The translations under genes and the position numbers were made by a program. Below are positions 8,000 through 20,663 of a stretch of DNA of 64,000 nucleotides, piece by piece. The notes below the pieces were generated by a model. It was not told the origin of the DNA. It did no database searches and saw only the letters and a program-made list of their open reading frames with translations. Source of the stretch: Gossypium raimondii (Eukaryota; Streptophyta; Magnoliopsida; Malvales; Malvaceae); NCBI RefSeq assembly GCF_025698545.1, contig NC_068572.1, forward strand, positions 4,588,001 through 4,652,000, given 5' to 3'. Every line of letters starts with the position of its first letter. The first letter of the stretch is position 1.

Positions 8000-10046
8000 A
8001 TGTTTCTTGTCGATTGGTTCTACGGGATTCTTGCTTCCCTCGGCCTCTGGCAGAAAGAGGCTAAGATCCTCTTTCTCGGCCTCGATAATGCCGGTAAAAC
8101 CACCTTGCTTCACATGTTGAAGGACGAGGTTCGTTTCCCCTTTTCCTTTTCATTACTCGTCAACACTTTCCCCATCTCTCTCCAATCATCGATTTGTATT
8201 TTTTCCTTTGTGAAGATTTGATTTGATAGTATAATGTCAGATTCTATCGATCTCTTTATTGTTTAAATTTTTAGGTTTGTGTGATTCTTTTAACTTGAGA
8301 ATTTTGGGATTGTTTTTCTTTTTTGAATGCTAAAGATTAATCCCTTTTAAATGCTTCATTTTTTCTTTACATATTTAATGGGAAAAATGAGGAAATTTTG
8401 GAAGGAGAGATAATTACTAATAGTAATTAGCGATGTTGATTTAGTAGCGAACTGTTTCCAGAGATTGGTTCAGCATCAGCCAACTCAATACCCCACATCG
8501 GAAGAACTTAGTATTGGGAAAATTAAGTTCAAAGCTTTCGACTTGGGAGGTCATCAGATTGCTCGCAGGGTCTGGAAAGATTACTATGCTAAGGTAACCA
8601 AAAGCTTAATGTAGTGCCCCTTTTTTTCTTTGCTTTAGCATTTGCTTGGTTTTAGGTTCTAGTGTTCTTACTTGTTTGTCATTTCCAGCTTTCATTCTTA
8701 TTGTAATTCATTTTGTATGCATCTACAATCTTAATTCGCCTTCTGTGTTATGTTGGTTTTTAGGTTTAAGGTTGTCGATTCTTGTTCAGCTTTTAATTTC
8801 CATATATTTATTGACAATGGATTTCTAACTTGAATAGTTTTGGTAAGTTGCAACAAAGCATTTATGGTTGGGATTTACTAATGTGTGATTTTCTTATGAA
8901 TTTTATTAGTGTCAATTTGTTTTCATGCCATCTAAACTCCTGGTTTAATATTTTGCTCTTTGCATTTTCAAATGAACATTTTAACCGCTGAATTTTCTTC
9001 TTGTTCGTATGTTTTACTGATGTTTTTGTGCCTCATCTATCTTCATGAATTGCCTTGATGGAATTTTTGCTGCCTTGAGATGTTTAGACACCAAAGAAGA
9101 AGGTCTGAAATCTATTTTTACATTCAAAATTTCAAAGCATTTCATGGTCACGAACTTTGAGTGAGGTTGGTCTTGAATCTTGATGGTTGTCTTATTATCC
9201 ACTTAAATGAGTGTTGGTCTTTTTATAGTAACCAAAAGTCTGAACCATTGTAGTAGTCTGCTGTAAGTAGTTGCTCCTTTTTCCTTTTTAAAGTAGATCT
9301 TCATAGTATTTCTGTTTAGAAAGATGGCCAAGTGTTCTCCGTGCAGCTGTATTGCTCTTCGACTTTGTAGCTTGCTGTTGATTGATTTTCATGAAGATTT
9401 TTCAAAAGCAGATAATGCAAAAAGCATAGAAATGATAGATCCTCAGTGAGGCATGGGTTGGTTTTATTTCCTTATTCTCAATCCTATTTTTATTCTCTAC
9501 TAAACTAGCCCAAAAAGTGTTTGTACATGGTTTACTATCAGCTTGATCAACTCTTTGAAGCAACATTTTCCGGATACAACTGGGTGTACATGGCATTTTT
9601 ACTGCATGCTGCGGATGCTGCCTTTTTCTCACTTTGATTTTGTCATTATTGTTGCTTGTTATATGCTATGGGCTGTCTGGTCTTTGAGTGAATACCTTGT
9701 ATTGTGTGTATTTCCTGGGTTCCAGGTGGATGCTGTGGTGTACCTGGTAGATGCCTATGATAAAGAGAGGTTCGCAGAATCAAAGAAGGAACTTGATGCA
9801 CTTCTTTCAGATGAGTCCCTCGCCAATGTCCCGTTTCTTATTCTAGGAAACAAAATAGATATACCCTATGCTGCCTCGGAGGATGAGTTACGTTACCATC
9901 TTGGGCTCACAAACTTTACCACTGGCAAGGGCAAAGTAAACCTAGCAGACTCGAATGTCCGTCCACTAGAGGTATTTATGTGCAGCATTGTCCGCAAAAT
10001 GGGATATGGTGATGGCTTCAAATGGATGTCTCAGTATATCAACTAA
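8000..10046 (+). CDS. SAR1: SAR1 small GTPase (COPII coat initiation), 3 exons
   Basis: Exons 8000-8128, 8462-8593 and 9726-10046, all with GT-AG introns, give a 193-residue protein, the exact length of plant SAR1. The N-terminus '[17 protein letters not shown]' is the amphipathic helix that inserts into the ER membrane. The P-loop is GLDNAGKT (27-34). DLGGHQ (70-75) contains the catalytic His74, NKID (129-132) reads guanine, and the C-terminus '[10 protein letters not shown]' is typical. SEC12 exchanges GDP for GTP on Sar1, which then recruits Sec23/24 and Sec13/31 at ER exit sites. The second intron (1132 bp) is long but carries no recognisable element. The start at 8000 is chosen over the in-frame ATG at 7919 because it matches the family start. 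A TATA box lies at 7829. Confidence 0.98.
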
Positions 10047-10439
10047 GGTAACGTTCTATGAAATGCGGTTGTATGATGTTACAGACTCCCAAGCTCTGAT
10101 CCCATCTGATCACTCCTGACTTCAGGAAAAAAAAAGGGTTGTGTTCATCAAACTGTTTGAACCAGTCCCTAAGTGGGTTTTTACGTTTGATGTATTTGGT
10201 TTTGGATCTGTAAAATCTACTCGTGGCAGCAAATCTATGGTATTGTAGTTTTGTCAATTTACTTGTAGTTTTGTCAATTAACATCAAGGACTCTCTGTTT
10301 GCTTTCAAAAATGGATTGCTAGTTATCAATGCAAGCTTCAAGGCTAAAAAAGTGACAGATTTTGAGGTAGAGAGATCGAACAAGAGCTTTTAAGCCTTGT
10401 CCAGTGGTCTTTGGCTTTGCTATCAATTACTTCAATTTC

Positions 10440-10870
10440 ATGGATGCATACGCAAATTTTGCAAGTTGGAGGGAAACTTCCGCCAACGGGTTGGATAAAG
10501 CTCAATGCAGATGCTGCTGTGGAACGAGGCAGTCTTAAGAGCTTCAGTTGGTGGTCTGTTGCGTGACAATTGTGGTTCGTGGATTGTCGGGTTTCGAAAA
10601 AATGTGGGTGCTTGTTCTGTTCAAAAGACAACTTCGGAGTATCATGGAGGCTTGCAACAAGCTTGGTTCAAAGAAATCAGAAGGCTTATAGTTGAGAATG
10701 ATAACATTACCATTCTTTGCATGTTGAATGGAAATGAGAACTCAACTAACCTCTGTGCACTCGTTCAAGGTATCTGTGTGCCCTGTCGACGCTTGTGGGA
10801 GATCAAATTCGAGCATGTCTTCCAAGAAGCCAACAAGGCTGCTTTTGGCTTGCATATCCATGATTATCCA
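10440..10870 (+). pseudogene. LINE RNase H domain remnant
   Basis: Just beyond the SAR1 3' UTR the plus strand reads 'GWIKLNADAAVERGS', the classic start of the RNase H domain of plant LINE ORF2. It is followed after a frame change by 'ASVGGLLRDNCGSWIVGF', a degraded middle, and 'HVFQEANKAAFGL', which matches the usual 'REANKVADxLA' end. Several frameshifts make it non-functional. The open frame at 10505-11065 that spans it is fortuitous. Confidence 0.8.
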
Positions 10871-11094
10871 CCTATAGGGGCAGCAAACTTTTGCCATGTG
10901 ATTCAGCAGGAACCACGGTTGCTAGGAATGGCTTTGTTTAAGCTGCTACCTGAGTATTCGGCTACCATTTTTACCCAAAAAAAAAAATCAAGGATAAACA
11001 AGGGATTTATAGCAACCATTTCACCTAGGAACGGAATAGCTATGGTTAGAAATTGGAAGAGGTGACTAGTTTCTGCGCAGATTCGGTAAAGCAT

Positions 11095-12900
11095 AGGATC
11101 GACTTTGGCAGGTAATGCAAAAATGTTTGTTCAAGCTTATCTTCTTGGGACTTAACATCTAACATAGAGAAAAAATTATCATTATTTTTTAAACAAAAAT
11201 CGTTAAAATTTAGTTCATGTAAAATAAATAAAGTTGGTTCAAATAAAACCATAAGAGCCAAAAGCACAAAAACTTTATTATTTGTTATTGTTGGTTTTCA
11301 GATTTCAATTTACAGACCCATGATTAAATAAAAGTCATCTTCTAAATCCATATAAATTAGAAATTAAAATGTCGTTTTAAATCAAATTATAATGCTCTAG
11401 CGAATTGTCATGCCTAAAGAGGTGATAAGTGGTTTCATCTTGCTAGTCTTAAATGGTAACTTCAGCTTCTAGAGATGGGTTATCCATTTTCCACAGGTAC
11501 CAAAATGTATATTCCACCAAATAATATCCACCAAAATTGTATTCGTAGGCAATTTTGTCTTCTTCCAATGTACCGCTACGTGACTCTTTTGAACGGTGGA
11601 AGTACCATGAAAGATTTTGTGCTAGGAGTTAAATTATAGTTTATTAATTATTAACAATTTAAAAACATTATGATATCTCAAATATGAATTCAAATGATAT
11701 TTGTAGCGCACAAACTCTTAAAATTATGAATTCATGAAAAATTAAGTACATGATATCTCATTCAATCAAATCAAATTATAAGATAACTTTTTTCTATAAA
11801 AATATCATAATTTTAGGCTTAACACTCTTTTGTTTTTATAAGTTTTAAAATTAATTGGACTTTGTGTTTACCAATGGTCAAACTGTGGGTAATCATCTTG
11901 TCAGGAAGTGAACAAGTTAGAGCAGTTGGAAATTTTCATGGACCTCCTCAATGAAGATATAATCCGTACTTCAACACTTACCAACTTGGGTGGAGTGATC
12001 ACCCAATTTAAGTTGAAACGAGACACAATTCAATCTATTGTCACTAACACTCGGGACATTTTAACAGCAAACAAAGTCAAGTATCCAGGATCTAAATAAC
12101 CAAGTCAACTCGCTGCGTCAATGACCAAACAAGGTAAATTGTCATCTAAAACAAAACGTAAGTGCATTTACCCTGAGGAGTGAAATAACATTGGAAGACC
12201 CTCCTAGACAGAATCATGGGCACCATAGTTACTGTGGCTTGAAAACAATAATAGAACGATAGGACAATGAACTGCAAACCGAACCAAAGCCTAAAAAACA
12301 AGAACTGATTGTTAATATTGCTTTTATTTCCTAAAATATCCTATTTATCCTCAATAACTAAAAAAAAGAAGTTAAAGACTGAGGGTGAAAAAGTAAAACA
12401 AATATATATTCCTTAATAGCATAAAAATCAATAGCCGAATCAGCCTTTATGCGCGTTCTACCGTCTTTCTTTCTCTTTTTTAACAATAATAACTTTTGCA
12501 ACACCAATGAAAGAAGAAAAATACATGCATAAATCAAGAACCAAATAAATTATAGTCTTTAATCTTTTACTAAATCGCATATTCAAATATTAATACAACC
12601 TATATTTATAACATAAACTTAAAGGGTTTCTATCAATATTTTCAACACGCAAAATTGATGGAATTTTTAACGAATATAAAGAACCAAAATAATTATTAAT
12701 CAATACACCAAATCAATATTTTAAATCTTTAAAATTTTAAAACAAATCAAAACCCTCAAAATTTTGACATAAATCCAAAAGATTTGACATGTATGATAAA
12801 AGAACACTAAATCCAAATATCAAATCCATAAAATTTGATAAATGAATAAATCCAAATATAATAGAGAATCAATTCGTTCTCAGTAATTCAACATGACAAG
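11095..12900. other. Intergenic, mostly AT-rich; internal flank of a Copia LTR
   Basis: A 63-codon open frame at 11908-12099 has non-AT-biased codons and could be a captured or degraded exon, but I recognise no family. The stretch just left of 12901 should be the internal region of the Copia element whose LTR is at 12915-13552. No gag or pol motif is visible. Confidence 0.35.
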
Positions 12901-12912
12901 GCTCTGATACCA
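12901..12912 (-). other. Primer-binding site for initiator tRNA-Met
   Basis: TGGTATCAGAGC on the minus strand, two bases after the end of the LTR, is the standard Copia-type primer-binding site complementary to the 3' end of initiator tRNA-Met. Confidence 0.85.
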
Positions 12913-12914
12913 CT

Positions 12915-13552
12915 TGTTAGAACTGTAAATAATATCTAATATAAAATTAGAACTGTAAATCAGGATTTATCATGTCAAATCATCAAGAATAAATCAAGAA
13001 CAAAACTAGGTGCGGAAATGTACTTGAATTCATCGATTTCTTGAAATTTATGGATTTTGAGGTTTTAATCTTCCAAATTAGCACACAAGTAATCTAGAGA
13101 AGATGACTCTCTCTTTTCTAAAGATGGGATATTAGAAAAGTTATCTTGTGTGTAATTTGGGGACCAAAACTAGATGCGGAAGCGTATCTGAATTCATCGA
13201 TTTCTTGAAATTTATGGATCTTGGGGTTTTGATCTTCCAAATTAACACTAAAGTAATCTAGAAAAGGTAGCTCTCTCTTTTTTAAAGATGAGATATTAGA
13301 AAAGTTACCTTGTGTGTAATTTAGGGAACATAACCTTAATATATATAACTTTGGCACATTAACCCTAATTTCTAATCGGCCCATCATCAATTCGAAATTA
13401 GTTACTAGAGTATCTACACATATTTGACTCATACTTTATTTAATAATTAAATCCCAATAAACCATAATCAAATTATATCACTTTTAATTTGGGCTAAACT
13501 ATTATGATAGTAAATAATAACATGTAATTACCCATGTCAATATTTTCCAACA
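12915..13552 (-). repeat. 5' LTR of a truncated Copia-type retrotransposon
   Basis: Read on the minus strand this 638-bp unit starts TGTTGGAAAATATTG and ends TTCTAACA, with the tRNA-Met primer-binding site right after it. The TG...CA ends plus PBS define it as a 5' LTR whose element extends toward lower coordinates. No second LTR or polyprotein is found in that direction, so the element is truncated or badly eroded. A direct duplication of about 165 bp lies within the LTR. Confidence 0.8.
13003..13328. repeat. Two-copy tandem duplication inside the Copia LTR
   Basis: Segments 13003-13163 and 13166-13328 are near-copies. Both begin at 'CAAAACTAG(G/A)TGCGGAA', contain 'GAATTCATCGATTTCTTG', and end at 'CTTGTGTGTAATTTGGGGA' or a close variant. 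Minor substitutions only, so the duplication is fairly recent relative to the surrounding decay. Confidence 0.85.
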
Positions 13553-13559
13553 GGTCCTT

Positions 13560-14870
13560 TAAAGAAACAAGTGTTATTATCTAGTTGGTAGATAGATACA
13601 TAGTTTATCTAAAAGTGTTTTGAAATGTTTTGGTTAAAGTTAGAAAATTGATCTTGGGATAAATCTCAAAACTATACATAAACTTTAGTCTAATATGCAC
13701 CTTTGTACATGAAGTTTTGATTTAATTCAATTCTCATAAATTATTAACACAATTATTGATATAACATCATTTTATATTTAAATATTACATACAAAAATAA
13801 ATATATTTATCCAAAGTAAAAATAAAATGATATATTTATTTCTTTAAATATATATGAATTGAATTAAAATTGAAGATTCATGTATATATTTGAATCACAA
13901 TCAAAATTTCATGTGTATAATTTCACCAAATTGAAGTCCATGTATAATTTTGAGACTTACCCCATTAATCTTTCTCGCATGTTTTTATGTGATACATATG
14001 AAAAATGATAATTCCTTCCTTTCTTAGCACTGTAAGAACCAAAATTTTGATTTGTGCAGTGGCACAATCACTGTGGAGTTTGTTGTTGAATAGTCAATTT
14101 TAAATGTTTATGATGCGATGAAACATCTGAGTTAGGTGTCAAACGTTTGTAGTGTAGACATAATTGGTTCTTTGACTCATGAAATTTTTTATGATGATGA
14201 TGATGAGTCAAACAATGCTTTGCAAGAGTGTTGACAAGCAAAACTTGAACCAACTAGAAAATTTGATTCCAGTACATGAAACACTTCAAGATTAGTGTGC
14301 GGAATGAAGCACTGAAGCCTCTTAAAAATGGTAACAAAATTGATCATACCAATACCGAGCTTATGCCATCTGTTTTGCAGGCACCTATCTTGGAACTGAA
14401 ACATATAAATATGAATAATGATTTACAAAGGGGACGTTGCTCTGATTGCCTGAAAAATCATTAAGTTGTAACTGAGTAAACAATTTATGCAATTCTAAAG
14501 TTCAGACAATTCTCAGTGCAAGGCACGACAAAGAAACAACAGACAAACTCAAATGTGAAGTTGTTTATAATGAACCAACCATACATGTATATGCTCAAGT
14601 TCAACTTGCTTTTTGCAAAATCTATGCTGCTCCGACTCTTCATTTTTCTATAAGCTTTCATGTCCAGAATAATTTGGACGTGAATATGAAAACATGACAC
14701 TCTAAAAACATGGAAAGAATTAGAAGCAATAGAAAATACCCGTATTGGACATTTGACAATCACACCCGAATCCAAGTAATATAGAAATCTATTACATGCT
14801 CCAACAATAGGTCCAATTCTTGCATTGCAAATATGTTCAAGATTAGGTTGGAGTCTGCTTTTATCAATCA
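13560..14870. other. Intergenic / 3' region of the 14877-16858 gene
   Basis: No independent gene. A (GAT)n run lies near 14192-14206. The last several hundred bases probably include the 3' UTR of the minus-strand gene that ends at 14877. Confidence 0.4.
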
Positions 14871-14876
14871 AAGCAT

Positions 14877-16858
14877 CTAATCCTCAGAATCATCCCCTTT
14901 CAAAGTCATGCTTAGCACTCTGCAAGATTTCTCTTGACTGAACTCAGGATCTGAGGTACCCAACAAAGAACACTCCTCAATCTGATATTCTTGATCATCA
15001 ACTAAGGACTTAATAAATGAGCATGGTCGTTCCTCAACTTCAATATTAGGCACATTCTCTTGGCCTGATCCAAAAGGCAATTCAAATGGTGATGGACCGG
15101 AAGGCTGTGTTCTCATCTGTACAGACCGCAAGAGTGCTGCCCTCCTTAAGTCAGCCGAGTGGCAAATATCACTTGGTGAAGATGGGAACCGACCCTCTGT
15201 ATCTGAGCCTCTTTGCCGAGGCTGTGAACTAGAAACAGTACTAACATTCCCATGCAAAGGGTATGAACTAGTTGAAGAAGTTGAGCAGAAACCATTTAGT
15301 GGTCTTTGATACCTATATGGGGAAACAGGACTTGTAGGCATGCTATCAGAATGGGATAAGCATGTGTTCATAGGTGCCTCACCAAATCTTGAATCATCCG
15401 AATCTTCTGACATTGGTGAATATTGCCATGACATTTCATCCCTTGAAATATAAAGACGGATGAGTTTTCGAAGATGCAAAAACTTTATCTAATTTATTTG
15501 AAAATGTAGAGAAAAAAAACACACACTAAACTGCGATAAGTTATATGTAGATAAACAAAATAGAGTAAACTGATGTTGACAATTAGCATTCCCAACTTGC
15601 AAATCTCATGCTGCTCCTACAATCGCTGTTGGATAATTCGTTTCACTCAACATACTGTTGGGCCAGTGAATAGAAGTAAAGACAATTTGAAACATAATCC
15701 CACTTATCCTCTTATAATGCAGTCATCCTTATCAAATAACAACTGAAAACAAGACGTTCAGTTGATGCAACCCAGTTGCCTAGTTCATGACAAGGAAAAC
15801 ACATTCAGCCCATTCAAGATAGATACAATATAGAACCCAGAGCTTATAACAATTCGTACATGCAGCCACCCTTAGAAGGTAATATTTAGCAGCAAGCTAG
15901 GGTTCGGATCCCAGCATTTGCAACCTTTTCCTTTTATCCTATGTTAAGACCTTCTTTATACCAAAAGAAAAGGGGAGAGAAAGAGAGACTGACATGACAT
16001 CAACACCATAGCTAGGAAGGAAACACTTGATAAATAACCACAAAGAGAAAGGTAATATTGTACATAGTATTTCTAGCACCCGAGAACAGCTATGGCAATA
16101 TAAAGCAATTATAAACGATTTACTTCATTGTTACACAATCAGCAACCAATAAAAGCAATTGGAATAAGAAGCAATCATACTCGATTAAATTGATCAAGAT
16201 GTCCAACAGTAGCCAAGAACAGCTATATTCAAGTCCTTTCACTATGCCAGTATTAATCAGTCTCTATAAGAAGCCAATGTGGTTTCCATTTATTATATAG
16301 CTTAACTCCAAAGGTGAAATCATGACATGAAAAAACCCATCAAAAAGCTTAAAGTAGCAAAAATACTTAGTTGATTAAGCTTTAAGGCAACAACTAACCT
16401 GGTATAGAACATGCCTTCAGACCTAGCCGGAGATTCCATTAGATTTTCAGGAAGTGAGTCGCCAACAGTTAACCCATTTAGACTAGACGCCATTATCTGC
16501 GACCAAATATTTTAATTTTTCAATAATTGAAGCCCTTTAATGCAAATATCTAAATTCTAAAATACTAACAGTATAGTGACCCGTGATAACAACAACCCAG
16601 ATAAATTAACCTTGAAAAATAATATGCAATTTAAACTTTCAACACTTGGGAAATCTAATATACAATTAAACAAAGTTGAAAATTGAATAATTTAACATTT
16701 AAAAGAAAAGAAGAAACCTCGCTGAGAAAACGCTTGTGAGAGCGGAGATTGTCAAGGTAAACCTCATCTTCAGGATCTCTGCTTCGTTTCCCAGTTGGGG
16801 AATGCGTGGATGTTAATGTTGATGTTGATGATGTTGCTGAGCTGGATTCGGGACCCAT
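14877..16858 (-). CDS. Serine/proline-rich protein of unknown function, 3 exons
   Basis: Minus-strand exons 16858-16718, 16496-16399 and 15441-14877 join in frame across GT-AG introns to give about 267 residues. The protein begins 'MGPESSSATSSTSTLTST' and carries a basic 'GKRSRDPEDEVYLDNLRSH' block (about 23-41). The short second exon contains 'MASSLNGLTVGDSLPENL'. The third has 'MSWQYSPMSEDSDDSRF', several Ser-Pro sites, 'SSPSDICHSADLRRAALL', and an acidic end (GDDSED). No signal peptide, membrane segment or catalytic motif is seen, and it is probably largely disordered. The basic KRSR block could be a nuclear signal and the Ser-Pro sites could be kinase targets; both are inference. I believe similar proteins exist across dicots but cannot name the family. 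The first intron is 221 bp, the second 957 bp. Confidence 0.85.
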
Positions 16859-16899
16859 TGTTCGTTTAGCTCTGGATTTTCGATTTCCTTCGTACTAAT

Positions 16900-18216
16900 A
16901 TTGAAGAAAAATTATAAGATAACGAAGTATTTTTGATTACATTGAAGGAGAATTTTGGCTCGAGATGGAGATCGAAGGAGATATGGTAACCTGTTCGCGG
17001 GTGTAGATACAGATTATGTCATGTGCTTCCGTTCTTTGACACGCGTTGATGATGGAGAATTTCTATTTTTTTCTTTAATTAATGATGAAGAATTTCGATA
17101 AAGATATTTAAAATTAAATTAGTGGTCGAATCAATTAGATTACCGATTTTCGATCTAATCAATTCGACCAGATTTAATCGACATTTTTAGTTTAATTTAA
17201 TCAATATGTATCGATTCATAGGACAATCGATTCAACCTCTCTCCCTAAATCAGTACTCAAATCAATGATTTATAAATTTGATTATATTTATAAATGATTT
17301 ATCTAACGTATTTAAGTAGACTAATTTATTTTTAAAGTTTTAAAAATATTTTAATTTTATTTAATGTTTAGTAATTTTATTGTAATTCTTCTACTATCAT
17401 TATATATTTTTCTTTTCTTATACAATATTAGGGGCAAGAGATAGGAATAATACGGTTTAAACTCATATTAAATAAGTGTTTGACAAGAACTTTAATCATT
17501 ACTATACTTAAGTGAATGTATTCATTTCATTGATACATTTAAGCAAAATCAAAGTTCATATGCACATAGAAATTACAATCAAAGTTTTATACGTAATTGA
17601 ACCAAGTTAAAATTCATATATCAAATTGCATGTTAAATAAAAATTCATGTATAAATTTGATAATTATCCATATTATTTAATATCTATATAGAAATATATT
17701 TAATTAATATAAATTACATAATACATAAAATAGAATAAACTTAAGAACAAATTGAGCCAAGTTGAACTCAGACTTTGAATACTTAAATTTAAGTCCGACT
17801 CATATTTTAGATTCTTATATTATACTCTTCTTTAGGTCTAATATTGAATAACATTCTGACTTTACAAATAAATAAATAAATAAAGAAAAAGAAAAAATGG
17901 TTAGGTGGATGTGGGCAACCTCTTGCCCACCATCTAAATAAAGAGGTAATTAAGGTGATGAATAAATACTTACTAATATTTTTATTTTTATTAAGTGCTA
18001 CTTTTCAATTATATCATAATTGAGAAAAAAATAGTTTTATATAATATATTATTTGAAAGTAATTTATTTTTCCAAATAAAATGTAAAAAGTTATTTCCAC
18101 ATAATGAGATTATAAATATTAATAACTGAATTTTACCCTCTCAACATATCTAATAAAAAATTACAGGGATTAATTTTTTATCGAAAATAACAAAAAAACC
18201 TCAAAAAGAAATAAGG
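16900..18216. other. AT-rich intergenic sequence
   Basis: Upstream of the 14877-16858 gene. Its promoter should be in the first few hundred bases, but no convincing TATA box could be assigned. Nothing else recognised. Confidence 0.4.
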
Positions 18217-18775
18217 TAAAATACACGGTTAATTACTAAATTATAAGTAAATTTTGTTTTAATTATTTGACTAAAAATGTTATAATTTAGTCATTAAACT
18301 ATTTGAAAGTTTTCATTTAAGTCACTAAATTATTCAAAAAAATTATTTAAGTCACTAGGTTGTTAAGTTTTTTTTAAGTATCGTCAATGTGCTCTAAGCA
18401 ATAATTTGACAATTTGTACGATGGATCAATACCATTGACGAATAGAAGAACATATTTTAGATTCAAGCTAATATGATGGTCAATATTAAAAGATCAAAGA
18501 AAAAACTATTTAAATTTTGATTCGCATATTTTTTTACATCCATAGTTGTTTCATGAAAAAAAAATTTGAACTATAGAAAAAAAAGGGGGGAAATGGAACT
18601 TTCGATTGGTGCAGATAGTGCGAATAGAGAAAGTCATATAATATCGATTTTAACATTCTAATTACTTAAAAGAAAATTTTGAATAGCTCAATACCCAAAT
18701 TGTAAATGTTTTAATTAAACTATAAAAAATACTTATTCATAATTTAGTGAATAATGATATGATCGTATTTTACCT
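18217..18775. mobile_element. Foldback/MULE-like family, copy F3
   Basis: Shares with F1 the arms ('AGTCATTAAACTATTTGAAAG', 'TTTTCATTTAAGTCACTAAA' in part) and the core (a degraded 'GATTCAAGCTAATATGATGG' followed by the 'TTCGATTGGTGCAGATAG' motif). More eroded than F4. Confidence 0.6.
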
Positions 18776-19497
18776 TCATTCTTCACACTCATGGCATCAT
18801 GCCATATGCTTAAAATATTTTTAGTTATTATAAACTAATCATCAAATATTAATTTTAATGTTTATGCTTGCATTTAATATTTAATTTTATAGTTTCTTTA
18901 AATAATTTAATTTTCTATTTTAATTTTGCATAATTTAGTCTTCTAGTTTTACAATGATATTATTTAGTCCAAATGATTATCATCTTTAATTATTTCAATT
19001 ACAATACTAATGTGTTTCTTTTTAAAACACACTTTTAATATAAAAAATTTATTTCAATATGATAAGTTGAATGGATATTTTTAAAAACAAATCAACCTCT
19101 GTATTTTAACAGAAGTTATTAAACGTGTTAACTAATTTAACTAATTAATAGTATTATAAAAATAAAAAAATAATTTATATCAAATTAAAGTATAAATATT
19201 AAATTATAAATTTAAACAGAATAGAGGGTCATAATCCGCATAAAACCTAAAACATTCTAATACATAACACAATCATTTGACATTTGTTTCACTAAAAAGT
19301 TTGAATGTTTTAGAAAATTTGTTTTAATTAGTAAAAATTAAATTCAGTCATTAAAATATTTCATAAATAAATATATTAAAATTTATATCGACAAATACTA
19401 TAAATTAAAACAAGGTTTTGAATAAAAAATTCTATATATAACAACATGAATATCATAAATACATCGAAATAAATTATATAAACTTATATATCAAATC
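18776..19497. other. AT-rich spacer before the Tat element
   Basis: No gene or repeat structure recognised. The 5-bp AATAT at 19498-19502 is the left target duplication of the next element. Confidence 0.4.
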
Positions 19498-19502
19498 AAT
19501 AT

Positions 19503-20621
19503 TGTACAAGCCCAAATAAGCCCGGGCCCATACAAAATAAAAACACAGCAGGCCCAATTACTCGTCTACAGACTAAACCCAAAAATTTAGCCAATTACAT
19601 TAACCCTAGCCCAGTCCAGAAACCCTAGCCCTTTACGCTTGGTGGTGCATGACAATCTGGCGCCAGAAGCTGCTCCATGGCGCAAGCGCTTGTCGATCCC
19701 GCACATCACGCCCCTCGCCAACGCGAATCTCGCAGCACGACCCGCACCTTCCCCACGCTTGTACCTGCAACAGCAAATAGCAAACAAAGAAGAGAAAGCA
19801 GAAGAGAAAAGGCAAAATCGGGCAACAAAATAGGAACAAACAACAGAATAGATTTTTGATTTTTTTTCTTTTTTTTCTTTTCTATTTCGGCTATAAAAAG
19901 TCGATTTCAAGCAACGTATTGGGGGAAATCTGTAAAAAGGAATTTTCAGTGTAAAAGACAGGCGAAAATAAAGAGAAAGACTGAGATTCCAGAGATTTTT
20001 TTTTCTTTTCGAAGGTGAATTGTTTTTTTATTTATTTTTGATTTTTCTTATTTATTTTTCATTTAAAATAAAAAAGGGAGAAGAGCCTTACCTGGTCGCC
20101 GGAGTCCTCGATCCGGCGTCTTCTCCATCGAAATCGTCTCGATCGGAGGCTAGGACTATGTTCAAAGAAGCGGCATGGGGGTTCTTGAAACTGGCGGCGC
20201 CCAAGGGTTTGAGAGAAACCCTAAAAGAGTGGGTTTTCTTTTTGCTTCAGAGAAAAGAGAAGTGAAAATTGGTTTTTTTATTATTTTTAAAAAAGGACAA
20301 AACGGCGCCGTTTAGGGGATTAGGTTCCGCGCGTCGACCCGACCCGCAGGCAGGGTCCGCGCGTCCTGACCTTAGATGGTCTATTTGCGCATTTGACCCC
20401 TCCCTTTTGCAACGCGCTTCAATTAAACCAGTCTTGTTTTTCCAAATTGGGCCGCATATTCAATGTCCGTTTCAATTTAGTCTCTTGCTGCGCAGCGTTT
20501 TGGAAGGAGGGGATAATTTCCCTTTTGGTCCTCCACTATTGCGCGAGCATTCAATGTGGTTTTTTTTTCAAATTCTCCCATTTTTTTCCTTTTTAGTTCA
20601 GTTTAACCCTTTTTTTAACTG

Positions 20622-20663
<42 letters not shown>

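Noticed and set aside
10505..11065. 186-codon open frame after SAR1
   Set aside because: It crosses a frameshifted LINE RNase H remnant. Only parts of the frame match the domain, so it is not a gene.
11908..12099. 63-codon open frame with balanced composition
   Set aside because: No recognisable domain, no clear splice partners, and located next to Copia debris. Too little to call a gene.
19587..19910. Overlapping open frames on both strands in the GC-rich part of the first Tat LTR
   Set aside because: They fall within a defined LTR, overlap each other, and have no domain.
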